Part shown: positions 26,073 to 34,320 of the stretch, in pieces
Layout of the letters: each line of letters starts with the position of its first letter
Numbering within the stretch: the stretch's first letter is position 1
Assembly (NCBI GenBank): GCA_044222225.1
Contig: JBGANR010000006.1
Location: forward strand, 1-64,000
Length of the DNA: 64,000 nucleotides
Source: JBGANR01 sp044222225
Lineage (GTDB): Bacteria; Actinomycetota; Actinomycetes; Mycobacteriales; Mycobacteriaceae
Direction: 5' to 3'
Notes under the pieces: model-generated
Database searches by the model: none
The model's input: the letters and a program-made list of their open reading frames with translations, nothing else
What the model was told of the DNA's origin: nothing
Made by a program: the position numbers and the translations under genes

Positions 26073-26912
26073 TCATGACTCTCGCCGGCGTCCCGGACGT
26101 CGGCCGACGCGGCCCCGCTGACCCGGCCCGTTTTGGGCCGACGCCCCGGCGCCGCTACACTGTTCGACGGAGGATTCGCCTAGTGGCCTATGGCGCTCGC
26201 CTGGAACGCGGGTTGGGTTAACAGCCCTCAGGGGTTCGAATCCCCTATCCTCCGCCATCTCCCTCCTCCGGACGAAAGCCGGATGAGGGACTTTTTTCGC
26301 TCGGCCGAACGTCTCCGCCACCACTCTCGCGGGAGCGCCGTCGACGTTCAGCTTGATCGGCAACGCGTAGACTCTGAATTCCTTTCCGGCGAGCCGCTCC
26401 AGACCCGTCAGATTCTCGATGATCAGCACATCGCCCGCGAGAAGGATCTTGTGCACCGGAAATCCGGCCGCAGAATCCACGCTGCACGCGTCCACGCCGA
26501 CCATCTTCACCTCGGCGTTCACCAGATACTCGGCTATCTCATCGGGCATGACCGGAAACTCGTCGAAATACACCGGATCATGGAACCGATCAGCCATTCC
26601 GGTACGCAACAGCACGATGTCGCCCGCTCGAATACCCGCGTGCCTCACGACGCCGAAGTCGCCGCAGGTCACGTCGACGTACCGCCCCCTGCCCATGAAA
26701 CGGTCGACGGGGATCTCGTCGAGCGAGGCACCGTTCTCGAGCATGTGTATCGGGGCGTCGATGTGGGTGCCGGCATGCGTGCCGAATGCCACACGATGAA
26801 CGTTGTAGCCGTCTTTCACCAATACACTAGCCGGCGTGATCGAGATAGCCGGGTCGCCGGGATAAACGGGCGTCTGCTCGTTCAGCGGGACCGATAAGTC
26901 GATCAACATCAT
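26073..26912 (-). CDS. Cyclase/kynurenine-formamidase-like hydrolase with a read-through tail
   Basis: Metal-dependent cyclase-family hydrolase: LIDLSVPLNEQTPVYPGDP, HAGTHIDAPIH (metal-binding HxGTHxDxP), GIRAGDIVLLRTG, GVDACSVDS and a C-terminal NVDGAPARVVAE. The conserved domain ends near 26320, close to the 210-residue norm. The frame then stays open through the minus strand of the tRNA-Ser terminator and the tRNA itself, adding about 75 residues (FGRAKKVPHPAF onwards) that look artificial. The gene has evidently lost its own stop or been inserted next to the tRNA. The two-ATG start at 26912 follows GAGGAA. Its base composition is visibly lower in GC than the housekeeping genes on its left. 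The substrate is unknown. Confidence 0.75.
   Translation of the reverse strand: MMLIDLSVPLNEQTPVYPGDPAISITPASVLVKDGYNVHRVAFGTHAGTHIDAPIHMLENGASLDEIPVDRFMGRGRYVDVTCGDFGVVRHAGIRAGDIVLLRTGMADRFHDPVYFDEFPVMPDEIAEYLVNAEVKMVGVDACSVDSAAGFPVHKILLAGDVLIIENLTGLERLAGKEFRVYALPIKLNVDGAPARVVAETFGRAKKVPHPAFVRRREMAEDRGFEPLRAVNPTRVPGERHRPLGESSVEQCSGAGASAQNGPGQRGRVGRRPGRRRES
26169..26257 (+). tRNA. tRNA-Ser (GGA)
   Basis: The acceptor arms GGAGGAT and ATCCTCC pair. The anticodon loop CTGGAAC gives anticodon GGA within stem CTCGC/GCGGG, a long variable arm (TTGGGTTAACAGCCC region) marks a class II tRNA, and the T arm reads AGGGGTTCGAATCCCCT. Discriminator G and CCA are encoded (26254-26257). Confidence 0.95.
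26260..26297 (+). terminator. Rho-independent terminator of tRNA-Ser
   Basis: TCCCTC-c-TCCGG (26260-26271) pairs with CCGGA-t-GAGGGA (26279-26290), followed by C and six T residues (26292-26297). It lies 3 bases after the tRNA CCA and is antisense to the tail of the cyclase frame. Confidence 0.88.
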
Positions 26913-27075
26913 TCGATCCGTTCCTCGAATCCTCCGTGAATCGCCGCGTCGCGTGGACGACATCGATCCTTTCACAGCGAGTACTCAGCGAGAACACAGT
27001 CCACGGCCCGGTCGCGCCGGACATGCTGATCCTCATCACCCGGCGAACCGCACCACGAAACGAAGGAAGCAGATC

Positions 27076-27966
27076 ATGGCCCGAGTCCCCGACCCCGTCC
27101 AGACGCCGGCCGGCCCGGCCTACGAGGGACGTCTCCTCGACCGCCCCGGCGACGAGATCGTCGACCAGGGTGTGTCCTTCGACCTGCGCACCCTCGTCAG
27201 CCGACGCGCCGTGCTCAGTCTGCTCGGCGTGGGCCTCGGCGCGGCGGCCGTGGCCGCATGCGGCGGCACGAGCGGTACGCCTGAATCCACCTCCTCGACG
27301 TCGAGCGCGACCGCCACGGGAGATCGTCCCGCCGCCGAGATCCCCGACGAGACCGCGGGCCCCTACCCCGGCGACGGCTCCAACGGGCCGGACGTCCTCG
27401 AGCAGACCGGCATCGTCCGCTCCGACATCCGGTCCAGCGTCACCGGCGGCGCCGCCGTCGAGGGCGTGCCCCTCACCTTCACGTTGACGATCACCGACAT
27501 GGCAAACGGTGACGCGCCGTTCAAGGGCGTGGCCGTCTACGCATGGCATTGCGACGCGCAGGGCCGGTACTCGATGTACTCCGGGGGCGTCGAGAACGAG
27601 ACCTGGCTGCGCGGCGTGCAGGTGGCCGACGCGAACGGCCGGGTGAGCTTCACCTCGATCTTCCCCGGCTGCTACCCCGGCCGGTGGCCGCACATCCACT
27701 TCGAGGTGTACCCCGACCTCGACTCGACACACGACCACGGCAAGGCCATCGCCACCTCGCAGCTGGCCCTGACGGAGAACGCCTGCTCGGCCGTCTACGC
27801 ACGCAGCGGCTACGACGGCTCGGCGCAGAACCTCGCCAAACTCACGCTGGCGAGCGACAACGTCTTCCGTGAGGACGGCGGCGCCCTGCAACTGGCCACC
27901 GTCAGCGGCGACGCCGGATCCGGCTACACGGCCGCGCTCACCGCACGCGTCGACACCTCGACATAG
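27076..27966 (+). CDS. Intradiol ring-cleavage dioxygenase, exported lipoprotein form
   Basis: Non-haem iron(III) dioxygenase fold of 296 residues. A Tat-like leader (SRRAVLSLLGVG, twin Arg at 43-44) ends in a lipobox with Cys62 (AVAAC), then a Ser/Thr-rich linker. The catalytic part has DETAGPYPGDG (first Tyr ligand), AVYAWHCDAQGRYSMYS, and PGCYPGRWPHIHFEVYP with the second Tyr and two His ligands. Secreted members of this family are common in actinobacteria and their substrates are often unknown aromatic diols. The ATG at 27076 follows GAAGGAAG; a longer upstream reading adds a non-leader sequence. It is divergent from the cyclase gene. Confidence 0.88.
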   Translation: MARVPDPVQTPAGPAYEGRLLDRPGDEIVDQGVSFDLRTLVSRRAVLSLLGVGLGAAAVAACGGTSGTPESTSSTSSATATGDRPAAEIPDETAGPYPGDGSNGPDVLEQTGIVRSDIRSSVTGGAAVEGVPLTFTLTITDMANGDAPFKGVAVYAWHCDAQGRYSMYSGGVENETWLRGVQVADANGRVSFTSIFPGCYPGRWPHIHFEVYPDLDSTHDHGKAIATSQLALTENACSAVYARSGYDGSAQNLAKLTLASDNVFREDGGALQLATVSGDAGSGYTAALTARVDTST

Positions 27967-28134
27967 CCGGCCGACGGCGTCGCGCGGGGCGGCACGAGCC
28001 GCGGCGGAACGCCCCCGGCCTGTTCCGCGATCGCCGGCTCGACGTCACCCCTGCAACCCCGCGCAACCCTCCCCCACTCCGCCACCCGGATGAACACTGG
28101 AGACCCGCCAGATCCGACGCCGCAGGGAGCCCCG

Positions 28135-29196
28135 ATGAGAGCCGCACGCTACTACGACCGCAACGACATCCGGATCGAGGACGTCCCGGAGCCGGAGCTC
28201 CTGCCCGGCACCGTCGCCATCGACGTGGCGTGGTGCGGCATCTGCGGCACCGACCTGCACGAATACCTCGAAGGCCCGATCTTCATCCCGCCCGCCGGGC
28301 ACCCGCACCCGATCTCCGGCGAGGCCGCGCCGATCATCATCGGGCACGAGTTCTCCGGCACCGTGACGGCGCTCGGCGCGGGCGTCACCGATCTGCGGGT
28401 CGGTGAGAGCGTCGTCGTCGAGCCCTACATCGTGGCCGACGACGTCGACACCGGCCCGGGCGAGAACTACCAGCTGTCGAAGGACATGAACTTCATCGGT
28501 CTCGGCGGCCGCGGCGGCGGCCTCTCGGAGAAGATCGTCGTGCAGCGGCGCTGGGTGCACCCGGTCGGCGACATCCCGCTCGACCAGGCGGCGCTCATCG
28601 AGCCGCTGTCGGTCGGGCATCACGCCTTCGTGCGGTCCGGCGCGCGGGCCGGGCAGGTCGCGATCATCGGCGGCGCCGGCCCCATCGGCCTGCTCACCGC
28701 GGCCGTGCTCAAGGCCGAGGGCCTGACCGTCTACATCTCGGAACTGTCCGACGCCCGCAAGGAGATGGCGCGCACGACCGGCGTCGCCGACGAGGTCTTC
28801 GACCCGCGGGAGGGCGACGTCGCCGAACGCGTCCGAGCGCGCACCGGCGGCAAGGGTGCCGACGTCGGATTCGAGTGCTCGTCCGTCCCGGTCGTCCTGG
28901 ACATGCTGATGGACGCGGTGCGCGGCGGCGGCGTCATCGTCAACGTCTCGATCTGGGGCCACAAGCCGCCGGTCGACATGCCCTCGCTCGTGCTCAAGGA
29001 GATCGACCTGCGCGGCACCATCGGCTACGCGAACGACCATCCGGCGACGATCGCCCTCGTGCAGAGCGGCAAGCTGGATCTGGCTCCGTTCATCACCGCG
29101 CGCATCGGCCTCGACGCACTGGTCTCCGAGGGCTACGACCAGCTCATCAACCACAACGAGCAGCACGTCAAGATCATCGTCGACCCGCGGGCCTGA
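28135..29196 (+). CDS. Zinc-dependent alcohol dehydrogenase, 2,3-butanediol dehydrogenase-like
   Basis: Medium-chain dehydrogenase of 353 residues. The catalytic zinc site is formed by CGICGTDLHEY and GHEFSG, the Rossmann motif is GGAGPIGLL, and ISELSDARKEMA gives the acidic residue expected for NAD(H). The loop PIFIPPAGHPHPISGEAAPIIIGHE in pieces and the acetoin-reductase-like spacing favour the butanediol/threonine dehydrogenase subgroup. No structural-zinc four-Cys lobe is seen. The ATG at 28135 follows GGGAG at 6 bases. No operon partner is clear. Confidence 0.88.
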   Translation: MRAARYYDRNDIRIEDVPEPELLPGTVAIDVAWCGICGTDLHEYLEGPIFIPPAGHPHPISGEAAPIIIGHEFSGTVTALGAGVTDLRVGESVVVEPYIVADDVDTGPGENYQLSKDMNFIGLGGRGGGLSEKIVVQRRWVHPVGDIPLDQAALIEPLSVGHHAFVRSGARAGQVAIIGGAGPIGLLTAAVLKAEGLTVYISELSDARKEMARTTGVADEVFDPREGDVAERVRARTGGKGADVGFECSSVPVVLDMLMDAVRGGGVIVNVSIWGHKPPVDMPSLVLKEIDLRGTIGYANDHPATIALVQSGKLDLAPFITARIGLDALVSEGYDQLINHNEQHVKIIVDPRA

Positions 29197-29227
29197 TCGA
29201 GAGCCGCACGACAGCGTTCGCGAGACG

Positions 29228-29650
29228 TCAGCGAGCGCCGTCCTCCAGCAGCAACTGGGCGTTGGCGTGCACGATGAGCTCGCGCAGCACGGCCTCGTCG
29301 ACGGCGTCCAGACGCTTGACGTACAGGCAGGCCTTGCCGAGGGTGTACGGGCCGAGCCTGGCCAGCAGCTCCTCGGTACGCGGATGCCCGAGCAGGCCGT
29401 AGAACGTCAGCGCCGCCGCCCGGGGCGAGAAGCCGATGCGCATCGTGTCGCCTTCGCGTCCACTCGCGTACTTGTAGTGATAGGTCCCGAAGCCGATCAT
29501 GCTGGGCCCCCACATGACCGCCGGATCACCCGTCACCTCCCGCATCAGTGCGAGCGCGCGCATGCCGTCGGTGCGGCGACGCTCGGGCGTCAGCGTCGCG
29601 ATGTAGTCCTCGGGATCGCCCGGTTCGGGATGCGTCTTCACGTCGGCCAT
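29228..29650 (-). CDS. DUF1801 domain-containing protein
   Basis: A 140-residue YdhG/DUF1801 protein with PEDYIATLTPERRRTDGMRAL near the N terminus, VMWGPSMIGFGTYHYKY, MRIGFSPRAAALTFYG and LGKACLYVKRLDAVDEAVLREL in pieces. The family is widespread and its function is not established. It ends 31 bases from the convergent dehydrogenase and is transcribed in the same direction as the downstream siderophore ATPase gene's strand, with no obvious link to it. Confidence 0.85.
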   Translation of the reverse strand: MADVKTHPEPGDPEDYIATLTPERRRTDGMRALALMREVTGDPAVMWGPSMIGFGTYHYKYASGREGDTMRIGFSPRAAALTFYGLLGHPRTEELLARLGPYTLGKACLYVKRLDAVDEAVLRELIVHANAQLLLEDGAR

Positions 29651-29671
29651 GCGTCCATCCTTACCAATGCC

Positions 29672-30478
29672 TCACGCCGGTCGCGCCAGTTCCGGGACGA
29701 CGAGCGGCGTCCCCGACACCGGGTCGTCGATGATCCGGCAGGCCACACCGAAGACCTCGTCGACGACCTCGGCCGTCACCACCTCGGCCGGCGGTCCGGA
29801 CGCGACGATCCGGCCGTCGGCCATCGCGACGATCCGGTCGGCGTAGCGACAGGCGTGGTTGAGGTCGTGCAGGACGGCGACCACCGTCTTGCCGTGCCGG
29901 TCGACGAGATCGCGGCAGAGATCGAGCACCGACAGCTGATGGGCGAGGTCGAGGTACGTCGTCGGCTCGTCGAGCAGCAGCAGCCCGGTCTCCTGCGCCA
30001 GCGCGAGCGCGATCCACACCCGCTGCCGCTGCCCGCCGGACAGATCGGCGACCAGCCGGTCGGCCAGTTCCGCCGTCTCGGTGCGCTCCATCGCGCCGGC
30101 CACGGCCTCCGCGTCGGCCGGCGACCACTGCCGCAGCAGGCCCTGATGCGGGTACCGCCCGCGGGCCACGAGGTCGCCGACGGTGATGCCGTCCGGCGCG
30201 ATCGCACCCTGCGCCAGCAGCGCGACGGCCCGCGCGAACTGCTTGGCACCGAGCCGCGCGACGTCGCCGCCGCCGAGCGTCACCCGCCCGGCCTCCGGCC
30301 GCAGCACCCGGGCGAGCACGCGCAGCAGCGTCGATTTGCCGCAACCGTTGCCACCCACGATCACCGTGAACGTGCCCGGCGGGACGGCGACGTCGAGCCC
30401 GACCAGGATCGGCTCGCGCCCCGGATAGCGGACCGTCACGCCCTCGGCGGCGAGGACGAGCGAGGCGTCAGCCGGCAC
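29672..30478 (-). CDS. Iron-siderophore ABC transporter ATP-binding protein
   Basis: FecE/FhuC-type ATPase of 268 residues with Walker A GGNGCGKSTLLR, Q-loop region ALLAQGAI, signature LSGGQRQRVWIALAL, Walker B LLLLDEPTTYLD and switch His in VAVLHDLNHACRYAD. The long TTYLDL motif is typical of iron-complex importers. It lies downstream of the binding-protein gene on the minus strand, while the two permease genes run divergently, so the four genes form one uptake system split around an iron-regulated promoter. Confidence 0.92.
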   Translation of the reverse strand: MPADASLVLAAEGVTVRYPGREPILVGLDVAVPPGTFTVIVGGNGCGKSTLLRVLARVLRPEAGRVTLGGGDVARLGAKQFARAVALLAQGAIAPDGITVGDLVARGRYPHQGLLRQWSPADAEAVAGAMERTETAELADRLVADLSGGQRQRVWIALALAQETGLLLLDEPTTYLDLAHQLSVLDLCRDLVDRHGKTVVAVLHDLNHACRYADRIVAMADGRIVASGPPAEVVTAEVVDEVFGVACRIIDDPVSGTPLVVPELARPA

Positions 30479-30522
30479 GGCCGTCCGACCTCGCCCGGCA
30501 CACGCTCACCGACAGGGACTTC

Positions 30523-31536
30523 TCAGGCAAGGGACGTCGTCAACTGGTCGAGGACGACGCGCGCCGCGGTCGGGCCGGCGTTGAGATAGAACGGGTCGTC
30601 GTCGACGGCGACGGCGTGCCCGTCCGCGACACCCTTGAGCGTCGGCCACAGCGGCAGCGACGTGAGCGCCTCGGCCTTGCCGCCCTGGACGCCGTAGAAG
30701 ATGCGGTCGCCGTCGGCCTTCTGCAGCTGCTCGGCGCTGATGTCCTCGGAGGTGTCCGGGAAGCGCTGGCTCTCCGGCCGCGTCAGCCCGGCGTCCTCCG
30801 CGATGGAACCGGGGAACGACGCGACGCCGAAGACCCGCGTCCGGTCGGCGGTGCGCCGCACGAAGGAGACCGTCGGACTCCCCTCGACCGAGTCGCCGAG
30901 CTTCGCCGCGTCGGCGTGATAAGAGTCCAGCCAGCGCTTGGCCTCGTCCGTCTTACCGAGCGCATCGGCGACGAGCAGCATGTCAGGCTTCCAGTTGACG
31001 CCGGTGCCCTGCGTGACGACCGTCGGCGCCACCTTGGAGAGCGACGCGAACAGCTTGTCGAGGTCCTTGCCGGCCGCGTTGACGAGGATGAGGTCGGGCT
31101 TGAGGTTGGCGACGGCCTCGATGTTCGGCTCGTTGCGGCTGCCGACGTCGGCGATCCTGCCGAGCTGCTTGGCCTTGTCGGCGAACTTCTTCTTGAGGTA
31201 CTCGGGCACCGCAGCGCCGCCGGTCGGGGACGTCGAACCGATCGGCACGACCCCGAGGGTGAGCACGGCGTCCATCTGACCGGTCGAGATGACGACGACG
31301 CGGCTCGGCGCGGCGGGCACCGTGGTCGAACCGGCCCAGTGGGCGACGGTCCGCGGGAAGACGCCGTCGGCTGCGCCGCTGCCCTTGCCTTCGGGCAGCG
31401 CGCTCGGCGCGACGCGGGAGGACGGGGACGTCGTGGTCTCGGAATCACCGCCGGACGAGCAGGCCGCCAGGCCGAGGAGGGGCACCAGCAGAGCCGTCAC
31501 GACGGCGACGGGTCGAAGACCGCGAACTCGTTTCAT
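30523..31536 (-). CDS. Iron-siderophore substrate-binding lipoprotein
   Basis: FepB/FecB-type binding protein of 337 residues. It has a lipoprotein signal with lipobox LGLAAC (Cys26), then SPSSRVAPSALPEG linker, PSRVVVISTGQMDAVLTLGV, NIEAVANLKPDLILVNA and GDRIFYGVQGG, a class III (helix-hinge) binding fold. It would capture a ferric siderophore at the outer face of the membrane and deliver it to the divergent permeases. The start ATG at 31536 lies 8 bases from an IdeR-type half box. Confidence 0.92.
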   Translation of the reverse strand: MKRVRGLRPVAVVTALLVPLLGLAACSSGGDSETTTSPSSRVAPSALPEGKGSGAADGVFPRTVAHWAGSTTVPAAPSRVVVISTGQMDAVLTLGVVPIGSTSPTGGAAVPEYLKKKFADKAKQLGRIADVGSRNEPNIEAVANLKPDLILVNAAGKDLDKLFASLSKVAPTVVTQGTGVNWKPDMLLVADALGKTDEAKRWLDSYHADAAKLGDSVEGSPTVSFVRRTADRTRVFGVASFPGSIAEDAGLTRPESQRFPDTSEDISAEQLQKADGDRIFYGVQGGKAEALTSLPLWPTLKGVADGHAVAVDDDPFYLNAGPTAARVVLDQLTTSLA

Positions 31537-31543
31537 GGGTGCA

Positions 31544-31612
31544 TAGCCTAACCTGATCCGCGCCGACCCGACCGGGCCGTACGCCCGGATGAGCGCGCGT
31601 AGCCTAACCTCA
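31544..31612. promoter_or_regulatory. Two IdeR/DtxR-like iron boxes in a divergent promoter
   Basis: TAGCCTAACCTGA (31544-31556) and TAGCCTAACCTCA (31600-31612) are 56 bases apart. On the opposite strand each reads T-x-AGGTTAGGCTA, 12 of 13 matches to the left part of the IdeR consensus TTAGGTTAGGCTAACCTAA; the other half is weak. One lies next to the binding-protein start and one next to the permease start, so iron-dependent repression of both transcripts is likely. Confidence 0.75.
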
Positions 31613-31617
31613 TTTCC

Positions 31618-32607
31618 GTGAAGGTGCGGGTGGTGACGGCCGTGGCGATCGGCGCGGCACTCGTCGCCGTTCTCGCCCTCGCCAGCCTTGCGATCGGCTC
31701 CAAAGACCTGACGCTCGCGCAGGCCTGGCGCGGCCTCCTCGACCACGACGGCACCGCCGAATCGATCATCGTCTGGCGGCTCCGGCTGCCGCGGACGGTC
31801 CTCGCCGCGCTCGTCGGCGGCGCACTGGCCGTCGCCGGCGTCCTCATGCAGGCCCTGACGCGCAATCCACTCGCCGAACCCGGGCTGCTCGGCGTCAACT
31901 CCGGGGCGGCGCTCGGCGTCGTGCTCGCGATGTCCGTTCTCGGCATCACCGCGCCGAGCGGCTACCTCTGGTTCGCCTTCCTCGGCGCGGGCGGTGCGGC
32001 GGCGGCCGTCTACCTGATCGGGACGCGCCGCACCCGCTCGGCCGACCACGCGCGGCTCGTCCTGGCCGGCGCGGCGCTGAGCGCCTGTCTCGCCGCGTGC
32101 ACCGGCACGATCACGATGTTCGACTCCGACACCTTCGCGTCCTACCGCTTCTGGGTGCTCGGCTCGGTCGCCGTGGTCGACGCCGACGCCGCCGGCCGCA
32201 TCCTGCCCTTCCTGCTCGTCGGGTTCGTCCTCGCCCTGGCGTCGGGACCGACGCTCAACGCCCTCGCCCTCGGCGACGAGCAGGCGACGGCCCTCGGCGC
32301 CCGGCTCGCGCTCGTGCGCGCGGCGGCGTTCGTCGCGATCACGCTGCTCAGCGGTGCCGCGACCGCCGCCGCGGGTCCGATCGCCTTCGTCGGACTCGTC
32401 GTGCCGCACGTGCTGCGCCGAACCGTCGGCGTCGATCAGCGGGCGCTGCTCGCCGTGTCCGTGGTCGTCGGGCCGGTGCTCGTGCTGGCCGCGGACGTCC
32501 TCGGCCGGGTCGTGGCGCGGCCGTCGGAACTCGAAGTCGGCATCGTCACGGCCTTCATCGGCGCACCGTTCCTCATCGGGCTGCTGCTGGCGAGGCGGGC
32601 GCGATGA
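31618..32607 (+). CDS. Iron-siderophore ABC transporter permease 1
   Basis: FecCD-family permease of 329 residues with about nine membrane spans. Landmarks are WRLRLPRTVLAALVGGALAVAG, LMQALTRNPLAEPGLLGVNSGA, AAGPIAFVGLVVPHVLRR and the C-terminal GIVTAFIGAPFLIGLL. The GTG start sits 6 bases after the second iron box, leaving little room for a leader, so translation may be nearly leaderless. Its stop overlaps the start of permease 2. Confidence 0.93.
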   Translation: MKVRVVTAVAIGAALVAVLALASLAIGSKDLTLAQAWRGLLDHDGTAESIIVWRLRLPRTVLAALVGGALAVAGVLMQALTRNPLAEPGLLGVNSGAALGVVLAMSVLGITAPSGYLWFAFLGAGGAAAAVYLIGTRRTRSADHARLVLAGAALSACLAACTGTITMFDSDTFASYRFWVLGSVAVVDADAAGRILPFLLVGFVLALASGPTLNALALGDEQATALGARLALVRAAAFVAITLLSGAATAAAGPIAFVGLVVPHVLRRTVGVDQRALLAVSVVVGPVLVLAADVLGRVVARPSELEVGIVTAFIGAPFLIGLLLARRAR

Positions 32608-33677
32608 CCGTCGACCGAGACCGCCCGGCTCCGCAAGCCGCGCCTCCTCCACCGGGACGGGTTCCGCTGGCCCTGCCCGGCGGACGATCCCTGCTGCTGC
32701 ACCGGCGCTCGGCGATCGCCGTCGCAGTCCTGCTGGTCATCGCCCTCGCAGTCTCGACGGCCACCGTCCTCACCGGCGAATACGACCTGTCGGTGGGCGC
32801 CGCGCTCGACGTCCTGCGCGGCGGCGGCGACGCCACCGACCGCTTCATCGTCACCGACCAGCGCCTGCCGCGCGCCGTGGCGGCGATGGTCGTCGGGGCG
32901 GCGCTCGCGGCGTCCGGCGCGATCTTCCAATCCCTCTCGCGCAACGCTCTGGCCAGCCCGGACGTCGTCGGCTTCACGACGGGCGCCGCGTTCGGCGGGC
33001 TGCTGGCGATCATCGCCGTCGGGCGGTCGACCACCGCCACCGTCATGACCGGAGCGATCGCCGGTGGAGCCGCGGCCGCGCTCGTCGTCGCGGTCATCGG
33101 GCTGCGCCGCGGGATGGCGGGCGACCGGCTCATCGTCGCGGGCATCGCCGTCGCCGCCATGCTCGCGGCGCTCAACGACTACCTCATCAGCCGCGCACCG
33201 CTCGAGGACGCCGAGGCCGCGAAGGCCTGGCAGCACGGCAGCCTGCACAACATCACCTGGCCCGACGTCTGGCCGGCCGCCGTGCTCGCCGCCCTCGGTG
33301 TCGCAGCGGCGTTCACGCTGGTCCGCGGCCTGCGCGGTCTCGAACTCGGCGACGACGTCGGCGCCGGGATCGGTGTCGACGTCCGCCGCCTGCGACCCGC
33401 GGCGATCGCCGTCGGTCTCGTCCTCGCCGCCGGCGCGGTGGCGACGGCCGGCCCGATCGGCTTCCTCGCGCTGGCCGCGCCGCAGCTCGCGCGCCGCGTC
33501 GCCCGGGCCCCGGGCATCGCCTTCGGCCCGGCGCTGGCGATGGGCGCGCTGCTGTTGGCGGTCGCCGATCTGCTCGCCCAGCGCCTGCTCAGCCCGTTCC
33601 AGATCCCGGTCGGCCTCGTCACGGCCGCGCTCGGGGGCGGCTATCTGCTGTGGCTGCTCGTGGCGGACCGGGCGTGA
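32604..33677 (+). CDS. Iron-siderophore ABC transporter permease 2
   Basis: Second FecCD permease, 357 residues, pairing with permease 1 to form the heterodimeric channel. After a Pro-rich N-terminal stretch it has RLPRAVAAMVVGAALAASG, FQSLSRNALASPDVVGFTTGA, TAGPIGFLALAAPQLARR and IPVGLVTAALGGGYLLWLL. The ATG at 32604 overlaps the upstream stop (ATGA), giving coupled translation. Its stop is 4 bases from the convergent NrtR-like gene. Confidence 0.93.
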   Translation: MTVDRDRPAPQAAPPPPGRVPLALPGGRSLLLHRRSAIAVAVLLVIALAVSTATVLTGEYDLSVGAALDVLRGGGDATDRFIVTDQRLPRAVAAMVVGAALAASGAIFQSLSRNALASPDVVGFTTGAAFGGLLAIIAVGRSTTATVMTGAIAGGAAAALVVAVIGLRRGMAGDRLIVAGIAVAAMLAALNDYLISRAPLEDAEAAKAWQHGSLHNITWPDVWPAAVLAALGVAAAFTLVRGLRGLELGDDVGAGIGVDVRRLRPAAIAVGLVLAAGAVATAGPIGFLALAAPQLARRVARAPGIAFGPALAMGALLLAVADLLAQRLLSPFQIPVGLVTAALGGGYLLWLLVADRA

Positions 33678-33681
33678 GACC

Positions 33682-34320
33682 TCACGACGGCGCGGGCCAT
33701 CGCCACAGCGTCCCCGGCCGGCCGCGCGCGCTGTCGCGGACCGGCTCGTCGGCGCGCGAGGCCACCCGGCGCAGGGTCCGGTTCAGGTTGCCGCGATCGA
33801 CCTCGGCGCCGGTGAGCGATTCGGTGACGGCGAGCGCGGTCCGGACGCCGAAGACCGGACCGGTGAGCGCAGCGCTGAACGCGATGTCGCTCCACAGCCT
33901 CCCGGCCAGCAGCGGACGCACGTCGGCCAGGATGCGGCGGTGGTCGAACGCCAGCTCCGGCAGGTGCTCCCAGTCCACCCACCGCGTCGCATCCGCATCG
34001 GTGAGCGTGAAGGACGACGGCACCGTCACCCACGCCGTGATCGACAGGGTGGGGCCGCGGGGGTCGCGGTTCGGCTCGTCGAACACGGTCAGCTGACCGG
34101 CGCCGGTGACGTCACCGGGAACGACCCCCGCCTTCCCGACGGCGCGGACCGCGGCGGCGGTGATCCGCTCGCCACAGCCGAGCAGCACGCCGGGCAGCGC
34201 CCACTCCCCGCGGAACGGTTCGGCGGCCCGGCGGTGGATCAACACCCGGGTGCCGTCCGCGTCGGCGCGCAGCGTCACGGCGTCGACGGACACCGCCGAC
34301 AGCGGCGGGAGGCCGGTCAC
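33682..34320 (-). CDS. NrtR-like regulator (inactive Nudix domain plus winged helix)
   Basis: A 212-residue protein with an N-terminal Nudix fold (VSVDAVTLRADADGTRVLIHRR, then GEWALPGVLLGCGERITAAAVRAVGKAG). The Nudix box lacks the catalytic Arg-Glu-x2-Glu-Glu residues, so hydrolysis is unlikely. The C-terminal part (WSDIAFSAAL, then AEVDRGNLNRTLRRVA) fits the winged helix of NrtR/NdnR regulators, which sense ADP-ribose-like nucleotides. It is the last gene of a four-gene operon and its GTG overlaps the PurA-like stop. Control of its own operon through the palindrome at 37867-37887 is inferred. Confidence 0.75.
   Translation of the reverse strand: MTGLPPLSAVSVDAVTLRADADGTRVLIHRRAAEPFRGEWALPGVLLGCGERITAAAVRAVGKAGVVPGDVTGAGQLTVFDEPNRDPRGPTLSITAWVTVPSSFTLTDADATRWVDWEHLPELAFDHRRILADVRPLLAGRLWSDIAFSAALTGPVFGVRTALAVTESLTGAEVDRGNLNRTLRRVASRADEPVRDSARGRPGTLWRWPAPS

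Noticed and set aside
28045..29166. Minus-strand frame of 373 codons opposite the alcohol dehydrogenase
   Set aside because: Antisense shadow; the plus-strand frame carries catalytic zinc and Rossmann motifs.
33682..34320. Active Nudix hydrolase
   Set aside because: The catalytic Nudix-box Arg and Glu residues are missing and a winged-helix-like C terminus is present, so a regulator fits better.
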